A DNA stretch of 64,000 bases from QFOX01 sp044237845 (lineage in GTDB: Bacteria > Pseudomonadota > Alphaproteobacteria > Rickettsiales > UBA3002): positions 1 to 64,000 of the forward strand of contig JBIIEL010000002.1 of the NCBI GenBank assembly GCA_044237845.1, read 5' to 3'. The notes beneath the pieces were generated by a model. It had not been told where the DNA came from. It saw nothing but the letters and a program-made list of their open reading frames with translations, and did not search any database. Position 1 is the stretch's first letter. Every line of letters begins with the position of its first letter. This document shows, in pieces, positions 34,271-42,368 of the stretch. Made by a program: the position numbers and the translations under genes.

Positions 34271-35050
34271 TTAAGCGCTTTTTGCCGTTATCACTGCCCA
34301 CAGCCCCACCGCGATCATCGGCAGGCAGAGAAGCTGCCCCATGGTGAGGCCGAAGGTGAGGAAGCCGAGCTGTGCATCGGGCTCGCGGAAGAACTCCACC
34401 GTGAAGCGCGACAGCGCATAGCCGATGAGAAACAACCCGCCGAGCATACCGCGCCGCGCCAGCGCATTCGTGCGGGTGGCGAGGGTGAAGAGCAGCGCGA
34501 AGAGGAGGATGCCTTCGAGCGCGGCTTCGTAAAGCTGGCTGGGGTGCCTTGGCAGCGCGCCGCCGTTTGGAAAAATAATGCCCCACGACGCATCCGTCAC
34601 GCGGCCATACAGCTCGCCGTTGATGAAGTTGGCGCAGCGCCCAAGGAACAGGCCGATGGGTGCCGCGACGGCGAAACGATCCATCAGCGCCAACCAGGAG
34701 ATGTGGTAGCGACGCGCGAAGAGGTAGAACGCTGCGAGCACGCCGATAAGCCCGCCATGGAATGACATGCCGCCCTGCCACACCGCAAAAATATCTGTCG
34801 GATGCGAAAGGAAGTGGGGAAAATTATAAAACAGTACATAGCCCACGCGCCCGCCGAGGATGATACCGAGCACAGCGTAGAGAATCACATCGTCGCGCGC
34901 TTTGGCGGTGAGGAGGGGGGCGCGCCGATCATCCAGCCACGTCACCATTTTGTACGCGATGAGTATGCCGACCACATAGGCCAGCGCATACCAGCGGATG
35001 ACCAGTGGGCCGATTTCAAGCGCGATGGGGGAGATGTCGGGGAAATTCAT
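34271..35050 (-). CDS. lgt: prolipoprotein diacylglyceryl transferase
   Basis: 259 residues, about seven membrane helices. GMSFHGGLIGVLAAFYLF and the signature FLGRCANFINGELYGR (essential Arg and Asn region), plus HPSQLYEAALEG, identify Lgt, which adds diacylglycerol to the lipobox Cys of preprolipoproteins. GGAGCAA lies before the ATG. Downstream, where midA is expected, a Pho-like cassette has been inserted. Confidence 0.95.
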   Translation of the reverse strand: MNFPDISPIALEIGPLVIRWYALAYVVGILIAYKMVTWLDDRRAPLLTAKARDDVILYAVLGIILGGRVGYVLFYNFPHFLSHPTDIFAVWQGGMSFHGGLIGVLAAFYLFARRYHISWLALMDRFAVAAPIGLFLGRCANFINGELYGRVTDASWGIIFPNGGALPRHPSQLYEAALEGILLFALLFTLATRTNALARRGMLGGLFLIGYALSRFTVEFFREPDAQLGFLTFGLTMGQLLCLPMIAVGLWAVITAKSA

Positions 35051-35059
35051 GGGTTGCTC

Positions 35060-35140
35060 CCGGCTCGGTCTGCTGAACTCGCCATGGAGCGCCGCTTCGC
35101 GGGCTCATGGCTGACTCGCGCTCCTGCGCTCGCAGTTTCG
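35060..35140. repeat. palindromic element, family 3
   Basis: GGTCTGCTGAACTCGCCATG, GAGCGCCGCTTCGCGGGCTC, ATGGCTGACTCGC: GCCATGGAGC pairs with GCTCATGGC. It fills the hldD-lgt gap and a small GCGCTCCTGCGCTCGC hairpin follows. Confidence 0.55.
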
Positions 35141-35143
35141 TGC

Positions 35144-36133
35144 CTAAAAATACTGATCGCCCTTCATCAGGTAGTTCTGGATGTAGTCTTTCACCCCGTC
35201 TTCGAGGGAATAGAACGCGTCCTTATAGCCAGCCGCGCGCAGGCGATCCATTTTCGCTTCGGTGAGGTACTGGTATTTGCTGCGCAGTTCCTCCGGCATG
35301 TCGATGAAGGTGATGGCGGGCGCTTTGCCAACAGCGGTGAAGGTCGCGGTTGCCAAATCCTTGAAGCTGCGCGCCTTGCCGGTGCCGAGGTTGAACAGGC
35401 CGTTCACACCCGGATTGGCCAGCAACCAGGCGACGACTTTGACGCAGTCTTTCACATAGAGGAAATCGCGCAGTTGTTCGCCGTCCTTATAGTCGTCGCG
35501 GTAGCTGTGGAACAGCTTGACCGGGCGGCCATGGGTGGCGTGCGGGAAAATCTGGTTCACGACCGACCGCTGGTCCTCCTTATGGTATTCGTTCGCGCCA
35601 TAGACGTTGAAGAATTTGAGCCCTGCCCATTGCGGCGGCGTGGCCTCTTTCGCTCTCGCTAGCGAGACGAACTGGTCGAACAGATGTTTGCTCCAGCCAT
35701 AGGCGTTGAGCGGTTTGAGCTTGATGAGCGCGTCGATGCTGTTGTCGTCATCGAACCCGGCATCACCATTGCCGTAGGTCGCGGCGGAGGAAGCGTAGAT
35801 GAAGCGTTTTTTGTTTTTCGTCGCCCAGTTCCACAGCAGCTTGGAGAGGGTGAAGTTGGTGGCCAAAATCAGGTCGACATCCGTCTCTGTCGTCGACGAT
35901 ACCGCGCCCATATGCACGATGGCTTCGAGCTCGTTTTTGTTGAGCTCCAGCCAGTCGAAAATCTGCGCCGGGGCAATGACCTCGAAAATGCGGTGCTTGG
36001 CGAGGTTGCGCCATTTGTCGGTGCTGCCGAATTCATCCGCCACAATCACGCGGTAGTCGGTATGATCCGCCAATGTGCCCGCGATGTTGCTGCCGATAAA
36101 TCCGCCGCCGCCGGTGACCAGAATCCGTTTCAT
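35144..36133 (-). CDS. hldD: ADP-L-glycero-D-manno-heptose 6-epimerase
   Basis: 329 residues of the extended SDR family. ILVTGGGGFIGSNIAGTL binds NADP, SSAATYGNG provides the catalytic Ser and AYGWSKHLFDQ the Tyr-Lys pair; FFNVYGANEYHKEDQRSVV is typical of HldD. It makes the LPS inner-core heptose donor, so the organism has a heptose-containing LPS. Heptad repeats lie about 50 bp upstream of the start. Confidence 0.93.
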   Translation of the reverse strand: MKRILVTGGGGFIGSNIAGTLADHTDYRVIVADEFGSTDKWRNLAKHRIFEVIAPAQIFDWLELNKNELEAIVHMGAVSSTTETDVDLILATNFTLSKLLWNWATKNKKRFIYASSAATYGNGDAGFDDDNSIDALIKLKPLNAYGWSKHLFDQFVSLARAKEATPPQWAGLKFFNVYGANEYHKEDQRSVVNQIFPHATHGRPVKLFHSYRDDYKDGEQLRDFLYVKDCVKVVAWLLANPGVNGLFNLGTGKARSFKDLATATFTAVGKAPAITFIDMPEELRSKYQYLTEAKMDRLRAAGYKDAFYSLEDGVKDYIQNYLMKGDQYF

Positions 36134-36183
36134 AGATGCCTCAATGCAAGTTGCTGGGGCAAGTGTAGTGAGTCCGGGGGGCA

Positions 36184-36232
36184 GAGTCCAGAGTTCAGAG
36201 CCGAGAGTTCAGGGTTCAGGGTTCAGAGTGCG
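36184..36232. repeat. heptanucleotide repeats between hldD and ubiK
   Basis: Seven units in register: GAGTCCA GAGTTCA, then GAGCCGA GAGTTCA, then GGGTTCA GGGTTCA and GAGTGCG. They lie in the divergent leader region. Confidence 0.8.
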
Positions 36233-36305
36233 CCGCGCTGTTGCCGAGAAAGCATGGCTGCAGATTCCCTATTCACAACGCAGCGTTCGCTGCTATAGTC
36301 CGGCC

Positions 36306-36542
36306 ATGCTCAAAGACAAACATCTGGTCGATGACCTTGCCAAAATGTTCTCCGGCGCGGCCGGGGCAGCGATGGATATGCGCCGCGAACTCGAAGCCCT
36401 CGTCGCCGATAAAATCGAGCGCGTGTTCGCCCGCGGGCATTATGTGACGCGCGAGGAATTCGAGGTCGTGCGCGACATGGCCGCCAAGGCGCGGGCTGAG
36501 AATGAGCGCCTCAGCGCTGAGTTAGCGAAGTTGAGGAAGTAG
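36306..36542 (+). CDS. ubiK: ubiquinone biosynthesis accessory factor UbiK
   Basis: 78 residues. KHLVDDLAKMFSGAAGAAMD and then an amphipathic helix and a C-terminal coiled coil (VTREEFEVVRDMAAKARAEN) match the BMFP/YqiC family. UbiK helps the Ubi complex in aerobic ubiquinone synthesis and can oligomerise at membranes. In related bacteria ybjN often follows; here a Pho-like single-gene cassette sits between. Confidence 0.85.
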   Translation: MLKDKHLVDDLAKMFSGAAGAAMDMRRELEALVADKIERVFARGHYVTREEFEVVRDMAAKARAENERLSAELAKLRK

Positions 36543-36628
36543 GTTTAACCGGATTTCCAGAACATGTCACCCCGTGGTAAACACAGGGTGACAGCCCTAT
36601 TTTGGTTGGGTACGAGCGCAGAACCCCC

Positions 36629-36676
36629 AATCTTCACAAAACTGTCACATTCAGGGGCGGCGTAATATGCTATTTT
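36629..36676 (+). promoter_or_regulatory. Pho-box-like promoter (site 5)
   Basis: TCTTCACAAAACTGTCACA, 21 nt, TATTTT. Leader of about 123 nt to the membrane protein gene at 36806. Confidence 0.65.
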
Positions 36677-36805
36677 ACCCTTAGTCTTTCGTTATTTGTG
36701 CCCTTTTGATTTTCAAAAACACGCATAACGCTAAGGACTATTCTGAAGCAGCCGCTTTGGGATTACAGTCCGCAAGGACTCAACTATGTAAATTTTAACT
36801 ATGAT

Positions 36806-37033
36806 ATGAATATACAACCAATAAAGGAGAATTGGGGCAGCTTTTTGCTTACCTTCGTACTCCTTGTTTTGGGAGCAGGTTTCTTTTTATTTTCCAAACC
36901 CTGTTTGGCAAACTCAATCTTCAGCCTAGGGCTGGTGATTGGAGGTATAATCTACGCCATAAAAATGGCGCAGATTTTATACAAAAAAGAAGCAGCTTCT
37001 GAAACGAACCGCTCGGAGACTAGCAATGACTAG
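36806..37033 (+). CDS. small membrane protein, Pho-like regulon member
   Basis: 75 residues, unknown family. Two hydrophobic helices (FLLTFVLLVLGAGFFLFS and SIFSLGLVIGGIIYAIKM) separated by a short loop with one Cys, and a hydrophilic Ser/Glu tail. No Shine-Dalgarno. AT-rich against its neighbours ubiK and ybjN. A single-gene unit with its own promoter and terminator, set between two genes that are usually close together. Confidence 0.6.
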   Translation: MNIQPIKENWGSFLLTFVLLVLGAGFFLFSKPCLANSIFSLGLVIGGIIYAIKMAQILYKKEAASETNRSETSND

Positions 37034-37038
37034 TCTCC

Positions 37039-37092
37039 AAACATCTGCTCTGCATGAAGGCTTTATGCCCGATTGTATCAGATGTTTTTTTT
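37039..37092 (+). terminator. intrinsic terminator
   Basis: AAACATCTG pairs with CAGATGTTT, with an inner GCAT/ATGC stem, and ends in TTTTTTTT. The remaining 180 bases to ybjN show nothing recognisable. Confidence 0.75.
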
Positions 37093-37273
37093 ACCCCCAC
37101 TTCGCCGCCCACCACCATCCCTAGCGGCGCGATGCACAGACCCCACTATATTTTGATGGATTTTTATTTCCGCCTGTGTTTCACTCATTTTGTGCCGCAC
37201 CTGCGAGAGCACGTGAAGAGCATGGACAGACTACCCGGCAAGTAACCCTGGGTCATTTTAATGAGGAGCACTC

Positions 37274-37780
37274 ATGTCCACAGTTCATTCCGTCGACGTT
37301 GCCGTTACTGCCCAAAACCCCCTCGATATCGCCGAACAACTGGTCGATGGCCGCGACTGGCTGTTTGACCGGCCAGACGAGGCCGAGCTGGTCGCCGAAG
37401 TCACCGGCAACTGGTGCAATTACCGTATCTGGTTTGCCTGGCAGCCCGACCTCGGCGCGATGATGTTCACCTGCGCGTTCGACAGCAAAATCCCCGCCGC
37501 CTCGCGCAGCAAAATGTACCCCATGCTCGCCGCGGTGAACGAGAAAATGTGGCTCGGCCATTTCGACATGGGCACCGAAGACGGGGTGGTCATGTTCCGC
37601 CACGCGATGCTGCTTTCCGGCAACGGCGCCGCCTCGCCCGAGCAGCTCGAAGACCTGATGGACATCGCCATCGCCGAGTGCAACCGCTTCTACCCCGCGT
37701 TCCAATCGGTGCTGTGGGGCGGCAACTCGGTCGAAGAGGCGCTCAACATCGCGCTGCTGGATACGGTGGGCGAGGCGTAG
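37274..37780 (+). CDS. YbjN domain-containing protein
   Basis: 168 residues. ELVAEVTGNWCNYRIWFAWQ and KMYPMLAAVNEKMWLGHFDM fit the YbjN fold, related to type III secretion chaperones; molecular role unknown, with links to stress responses in enterobacteria. GAGGAG lies 5 nt before the ATG. The ubiK-ybjN neighbourhood supports the call. Converges on purT. Confidence 0.85.
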   Translation: MSTVHSVDVAVTAQNPLDIAEQLVDGRDWLFDRPDEAELVAEVTGNWCNYRIWFAWQPDLGAMMFTCAFDSKIPAASRSKMYPMLAAVNEKMWLGHFDMGTEDGVVMFRHAMLLSGNGAASPEQLEDLMDIAIAECNRFYPAFQSVLWGGNSVEEALNIALLDTVGEA

Positions 37781-37795
37781 GGGCTTCGCCGCGTT

Positions 37796-38977
37796 TTAAA
37801 GCGTCACCACCACCGCATCGGCGGCTTCGTTCGCTTTGCGGCGGGCGTTGGTGATGTCCTCGCCCAGCGCGAGGGCGACGCCCATGCGGCGATGGCCTGT
37901 GACCTCCGGTTTGCCGAACAAACGTAGTTGTGTATCCGGCGCGGCGAGGGCGGCGGTGAGGTTGGAAAATTGCACCTGCTTGGAATGGCCATCGACGAGG
38001 ATGACGCGCGAGGCCGCTGCGCCATGCTGACGAATCGCCGGAATCGGCAGGCCGAGAATCGCCCGCGCATGCAGCGCAAACTCCGACAGATCCTGCGAGA
38101 TGAGCGTGACCAGCCCCGTATCATGCGGCCGTGGCGAGACCTCGCTGAAGATGACGTCGTCGCCCTTCACGAAAAGCTCCACGCCGAATAATCCGTAGCC
38201 GCCGAGTGCGTCGGTGACTTTTTTCGCGATCTCTTCTGCAGCCTCGCGCGCAGCGCGCGACATAGGCTGAGGCTGCCAGGATTCCTGATAATCCCCGCCT
38301 TCCTGCCGGTGACCGATGGGCGCGCAGAAGCTTGTGCCGCCGACATGACGCACGGTGAGGAGCGTGATTTCGTAGTCGAAATCGATGAAGCCCTCGACGA
38401 TGACGTGCGTGCCGCCGGTGCGCGATTCTTCGCAAGCAATCTTCCAGGAATCTGCGATTCCATGCGAATTTTTTATCACACTCTGTCCCTTGCCCGAGGA
38501 GCTCATGATGGGTTTCACCACGCAGGGAATGCCGATGGCGGCGACGGCGGCGCGGAACTCGGCTTCGTTGGTGGCGAAGCGGTAGGGCGAGGTGGGCAGG
38601 CCCAGCTCCTCGGCGGCGAGGCGGCGGATACCCTCGCGGTTCATGGTGAGCTGGGTGGCGCGTGCCGTCGGTACTACGCTAAATCCTTCGTCCTCCAAGG
38701 CACGAAGTGCCCCGGTGGCGATGGCTTCGATTTCGGGGACGATGAGATGGGGCTTTTCGGCGAGGATGATCTCCCGGAGTTTTTCGCCGTCGAGCATGGA
38801 GAGCACGTAGCTGCGGTGCGCGACCTGCATGGCCGGGGCGTTTTCGTAGCGGTCGAGCGCGATGATCTCCACCCCGTAGCCCGCGAGCGCGATGGCGACT
38901 TCCTTGCCCAGCTCGCCGGAGCCAAGCAGCATGACTTTTTTTGCAGTGGGGGAGAGCGGTGTGCCGATGCGGGTCAT
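37796..38977 (-). CDS. purT: formate-dependent phosphoribosylglycinamide formyltransferase
   Basis: 393 residues, normal length. PreATP-grasp start KVMLLGSGELGKEVAIALAG; ATP-grasp with VVKPIMSSSGKGQSVI and FSEVSPRPHDTGLVTL. It formylates GAR using formate and ATP in purine synthesis, an alternative to folate-dependent PurN. Four degenerate heptads lie 11 nt upstream of the start. Confidence 0.95.
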   Translation of the reverse strand: MTRIGTPLSPTAKKVMLLGSGELGKEVAIALAGYGVEIIALDRYENAPAMQVAHRSYVLSMLDGEKLREIILAEKPHLIVPEIEAIATGALRALEDEGFSVVPTARATQLTMNREGIRRLAAEELGLPTSPYRFATNEAEFRAAVAAIGIPCVVKPIMSSSGKGQSVIKNSHGIADSWKIACEESRTGGTHVIVEGFIDFDYEITLLTVRHVGGTSFCAPIGHRQEGGDYQESWQPQPMSRAAREAAEEIAKKVTDALGGYGLFGVELFVKGDDVIFSEVSPRPHDTGLVTLISQDLSEFALHARAILGLPIPAIRQHGAAASRVILVDGHSKQVQFSNLTAALAAPDTQLRLFGKPEVTGHRRMGVALALGEDITNARRKANEAADAVVVTL

Positions 38978-38987
38978 GGGAGGCCTT

Positions 38988-39015
38988 GAGGTTAGTGATT
39001 ATGGCTAAGGGGTTA
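38988..39015. repeat. heptanucleotide repeats before purT
   Basis: GAGGTTA GTGATTA, then TGGCTAA GGGGTTA, in seven-base register just upstream of the purT start. Confidence 0.5.
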
Positions 39016-39057
39016 GCAGGGCGGTAGCTTTTTGTCATCCATCCCGCGAGGGTTATA

Positions 39058-39105
39058 AATCTTCATAAAACTGTCACATTTCTTATGCTCGGATTCGGGT
39101 AAGAT
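39058..39105 (+). promoter_or_regulatory. Pho-box-like promoter (site 6)
   Basis: TCTTCATAAAACTGTCACA, 21 nt, TAAGAT. Same element as site 4, in the opposite orientation. Confidence 0.65.
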
Positions 39106-39227
39106 TAGTTCTGTTCATGCTGTATTTCTGTTTTTCATTCCTATGAAAACGCAAAGACAACTTGATCAGGGGCAGATTATAAATCGCTTTGCTGTACGCT
39201 CCTAAGGCAAGGCATAAACTAAGGGTT

Positions 39228-39383
39228 GTGAACAACTTATTAGTTCTTTTATTTACAGACGGCGTAAGTTCAGAAAATGCACCTATATGGCTGTTCTGTC
39301 TTACTCTTCTAGCCCCCGCTATCGTGGCGCTAGTATTAACTGCTGATATAATAATCAGGAGTTGCCGTGACAAACATCTTTAA
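39228..39383 (+). CDS. small membrane protein, copy 2
   Basis: 51 residues if the GTG that aligns with the ATG of copy 1 is used; an upstream in-frame TTG at 39189 is an alternative because the intervening DNA is also conserved. One membrane helix and a basic tail (IRSCRDKHL), one Cys less than copy 1. AAGGG lies only 2 nt before the GTG, so initiation is unusual. Promoter, long leader and terminator as in copy 1. Confidence 0.6.
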   Translation: MNNLLVLLFTDGVSSENAPIWLFCLTLLAPAIVALVLTADIIIRSCRDKHL

Positions 39384-39398
39384 GATGTTTGTAAATTA

Positions 39399-39450
39399 AC
39401 GCTTCTGAATATTCCTTAGTTTTATACAAGGATGTTCAGGAGCGTTTTTT
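39399..39450 (+). terminator. intrinsic terminator of cassette copy 2
   Basis: AACGCTTCTGAA...TTCAGGAGCGTT hairpin with CCTT/AAGG extension and TTTTTT. Confidence 0.85.
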
Positions 39451-39461
39451 ATGCGCACCAC

Positions 39462-41666
39462 TCACATAAAATAATACGGGTTCACATCGATTTTGATGCG
39501 TACGCCGGTGAATTTCTGGCCGTCGAGCCAGGCACGCAGGGTGCGCTGCAAATGAATGCCCGGCTTGGCTTTGACGAGGATGCGGTAGCGGAACTGGCCG
39601 CGCAGTTTCGACAGGGGCGCGGGCGCGGGGCCGAGCACGGTGAGGCGCGGATCGACCGGTGCGGATTGGGCGAGGATTTGCCCGGTGCGGCGGACTTTTG
39701 CTTCATCCACCCCATCCAGCAAAATCGCGGCGAGGCTTCCAAACGGCGGCCAGCCTCCGGCGCGGCGCTCCTTGGCTTCGAGCGCCATCAGTCGCGCGCG
39801 ATCATGCGCGGCGAGGGATTGCATGACCGGGTGCTGCGGCTCATAGGTTTGCACCAGCACGCGGCCAGCCAGTTCGCCGCGCCCGGCGCGTCCACCGAGC
39901 TGGTGGAGGAGTTGATAGCTGCGCTCGCCCGCGCGCAGGTCGGCACCGCTGAGGCCGACATCCGCATCAACCACGACGACCAATGTGAGGCGCGGGAAAT
40001 GGTGCCCCTTGGCCACCATCTGCGTGCCGACGATGATATCGACCTCGCCGCGCTCAATCGCCTCCCATGTCCCGGCGGCGATGGCTTCGTCGGAGGAGAG
40101 GATGGCGAGGGAGGGAGGTTTTTCGCCCTCTTGCGCATGGGCGAACATCGCCCGCGCTTCTTCGGCGATGCGCTCGACGCCGGGGCCGCAGGGGGCGAGC
40201 ATCGCCGCGTCGGCATTGCAGCTGGGGCATTTTTTCGGCATCGGTTCGCGGTGGTCGCAGTGATGGCAATGGAGGCGGCTGTTGCTGTGCACGGTGAGCC
40301 ACGCGCTGCAATCCGCGCATTGGAAACGATGGCCGCAATGGCGGCAGAGCAGCAGCGGCGCATAGCCGCGGCGGTTCAAAAACAGCAGCACCTGCTCGCC
40401 GCGCGCGAGGGTTTCGAGCATTTCTTTTTTGACGAGCGGTGAGAGGAAATCGCCCCGCTCCGGCGGGTGAATGCGCATGTCGATGAGTTCGACGGCGGGC
40501 AGCCCCGCAGCGCCAAAACGCTCCGGCAAAGTGAGGGCGCGGTACTTGCCCTCGCGCACGTTCTCGAGCGTTTCAAGCGACGGCGTGGCGGAGGCGAGGA
40601 TGATGGGAATGCCCTCGAAGCGGGCGCGGGCGACGGCCATGTCGCGCGCGTGGTAGAGCACGCCGTCTTCCTGCTTGTAGCTGGGGTCGTGCTCCTCATC
40701 GACGATGATGAGCGAGAGGTTGGCGAACGGTAAAAATAGCGCCGAGCGTGCGCCGACCACGACCTGCGCCTCGCCGCGCGCGATGGCCTGCCAGGCGCGG
40801 GATTTTTGCACCGGCGTCATCCGCGAATGCCAGACGATGGGTGCCGCGCCGAAGGTTTTTTCAAACCGCGCGAGCCATTGGTGGGTCAGTGCAATTTCGG
40901 GGAGGAGGATGAGGAGTTGTTTATTGGAAGGGGGCGTTCCGCCGCCGTTGGCTCGCAAACTCGCCCTTTCCGCTTCGCTCCAAGACGCTTCGCTGACCCC
41001 CTCGCTTCGCTTCGCTCGCGGCTCGCCATGGGAGGCTACGCACGGCTCACTACTGGCACTGTTCTGTAACATCGCCGCGATGGCGTGGAAATAGACCTCC
41101 GTTTTGCCGGAGCCGGTGACGCCGTCGAGCAGGATGGGTTTTTCCGGCGCGGTGAGCAATGCCTCGGCCACCTGCTGCTGCGCGGGGGTGAGGGTGGGGA
41201 GGGTGATATTCCACGGCGCGGGCGCATAGGGTTTCTTTGGTGCCTTCGCCGCGTGGGCGAGGCCGCACAGCGACAGCACCGCACCCTTCGGGGCGAGCGT
41301 AAACTCTGCTACCCAGTCGAGCCACTGGCGATAGGAAAGCGGCAGCGGCGGCAAGTTCTCGATGACGCGGGTGATGGGTTTGAGTTGGAATTTTTTCCCT
41401 GAAGGGGGCATCGCCCCCTTCGCTTCGCTGACCCCCTCCGCACGCGGCTCGCGCCGTAAAGCGCTACGCAGGCCTGAAGCAGCGCTACTATTGCCTTCCG
41501 GCGCAGCCTGCCACACCACCCCCACGAGCTTTCGCCCGGCCAGCGTCGCCTCGACCACGGCGCCTTCTGGCGTGCCGATGGGTACGAGATAGTCGAACGG
41601 CGCCGGCACCAGCGCGGGCATCAGCACCGGGGCGGAAGAGGAGGGTTGCACTGATGGCGCGTCCAT
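39462..41666 (-). CDS. priA: primosomal protein N' (replication restart helicase)
   Basis: 734 residues. The N-terminal 3'-end-binding domain is followed by a helicase core (Walker A DGVTGSGKTEVYF; DEEH in IIVDEEHDPSYKQ), eight zinc cysteines (CRHCGHRFQCADC, then HCHHCDHREPMPKKCPSCN) and the C-terminal domain. It restarts stalled forks. Two in-frame palindromic insertions: about 25 residues after APEGNSSAASG and about 45 residues before KQLLILLPEIALTH, the latter between Walker A and the next helicase motif. Both fall in loops and the core motifs are intact. Confidence 0.95.
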   Translation of the reverse strand: MDAPSVQPSSSAPVLMPALVPAPFDYLVPIGTPEGAVVEATLAGRKLVGVVWQAAPEGNSSAASGLRSALRREPRAEGVSEAKGAMPPSGKKFQLKPITRVIENLPPLPLSYRQWLDWVAEFTLAPKGAVLSLCGLAHAAKAPKKPYAPAPWNITLPTLTPAQQQVAEALLTAPEKPILLDGVTGSGKTEVYFHAIAAMLQNSASSEPCVASHGEPRAKRSEGVSEASWSEAERASLRANGGGTPPSNKQLLILLPEIALTHQWLARFEKTFGAAPIVWHSRMTPVQKSRAWQAIARGEAQVVVGARSALFLPFANLSLIIVDEEHDPSYKQEDGVLYHARDMAVARARFEGIPIILASATPSLETLENVREGKYRALTLPERFGAAGLPAVELIDMRIHPPERGDFLSPLVKKEMLETLARGEQVLLFLNRRGYAPLLLCRHCGHRFQCADCSAWLTVHSNSRLHCHHCDHREPMPKKCPSCNADAAMLAPCGPGVERIAEEARAMFAHAQEGEKPPSLAILSSDEAIAAGTWEAIERGEVDIIVGTQMVAKGHHFPRLTLVVVVDADVGLSGADLRAGERSYQLLHQLGGRAGRGELAGRVLVQTYEPQHPVMQSLAAHDRARLMALEAKERRAGGWPPFGSLAAILLDGVDEAKVRRTGQILAQSAPVDPRLTVLGPAPAPLSKLRGQFRYRILVKAKPGIHLQRTLRAWLDGQKFTGVRIKIDVNPYYFM
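40927..41045. repeat. palindromic element (family 1) inside priA, long copy
   Basis: Starts GAAGGGGGCGTTCCGCC, ends GGCTCGCCATGGGAGGCTAC plus GCACG; the middle carries extra TTCGCTTCGCT repeats. It encodes the protein stretch EPCVASHGEPRAKRSEGVSE and on to GGGTPPSNK, not expected in PriA. Confidence 0.8.
41401..41470. repeat. palindromic element (family 1) inside priA, short copy
   Basis: GAAGGGGGCATCGCCCCC, CTTCGCTGACCCCCTCCGC, GCGGCTCGCGCC, AAAGCGCTACGCAGG. Read in frame as LRREPRAEGVSEAKGAMPPS on the priA strand. Confidence 0.8.
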
Positions 41667-41717
41667 TCTATGGGTTTCCTAGCATTCGTATGGCATTCAT
41701 ATTTAGGAGCAAGAGAC

Positions 41718-42368
41718 ATGAAGTTCTTCGTTGATACCGCAGACATCGCCGAAATCAAAGACCTCGCTGCAACCGGGTTGCTCGATGGCGTGACCACCAA
41801 CCCCAGTCTCATTAAAAAAGCCGGGCGCGACTTCAAGGAAGTCATCGCCGAAATCTGCGCGGTGACGGATGGCCCGGTGAGCGCCGAAGTCGTGGCCATG
41901 GAGTTCGACGGCATGGTGAAGCAAGGCGAAGACCTCGCCAAAATCGCGAAAAACGTGACGATTAAAGTGCCGCTGACCATCGACGGACTCAAGGCCTGCC
42001 GCCATTTTCGCGATCAGGGGATTATGGTGAACGTGACGCTGTGCTTCTCGGCGGCGCAGGCGCTGCTCGCCGCCAAAGCGGGCGCGAGCTTCATCTCGCC
42101 GTTCGTCGGGCGGCTCGATGATGTCGGCAGCGATGGGTTGACGCTGATCCACGACATCGTGACGATTTACAATAATTATGATTTCGAGACCGAGGTGCTG
42201 GTCGCCTCCGTGCGCAACCCGATCCATATTGTCGAATCCGCGAAAATGGGCGCCCATGTGGTGACGGCTCCGGCCAGCGTGCTCAAAGCGCTGGTGAACC
42301 ACCCGCTGACAGACCGTGGCCTCGAGATTTTCATGAAGGATTGGGCCGCGACCGGGCAGAAGCTTTAG
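41718..42368 (+). CDS. fsa: fructose-6-phosphate aldolase / small transaldolase
   Basis: 216 residues of the TalC/MipB type: MKFFVDTADIAEIKDLA at the start, GVTTNPSLIKKAGRD, the Schiff-base Lys in ITIKVPLT-like VTIKVPLTIDGL, and ASFISPFVGRLDD. Families at this length act as F6P aldolase or transaldolase; which one cannot be told here. AGGAG lies 8 nt upstream. Divergent from priA; converges on the next gene with overlapping stops. Confidence 0.9.
   Translation: MKFFVDTADIAEIKDLAATGLLDGVTTNPSLIKKAGRDFKEVIAEICAVTDGPVSAEVVAMEFDGMVKQGEDLAKIAKNVTIKVPLTIDGLKACRHFRDQGIMVNVTLCFSAAQALLAAKAGASFISPFVGRLDDVGSDGLTLIHDIVTIYNNYDFETEVLVASVRNPIHIVESAKMGAHVVTAPASVLKALVNHPLTDRGLEIFMKDWAATGQKL

Larger units (their letters stand above)
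39058..39450 (+). repeat. cassette copy 2 of an inverted duplication
   Basis: Inverted copy of 33871-34266 with the same order of box, leader, membrane protein gene, ATCTTTAAGAT hairpin and terminator. The two copies bracket lgt, hldD, ubiK, a third Pho-like unit, ybjN and purT (about 4.8 kb). Confidence 0.9.
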
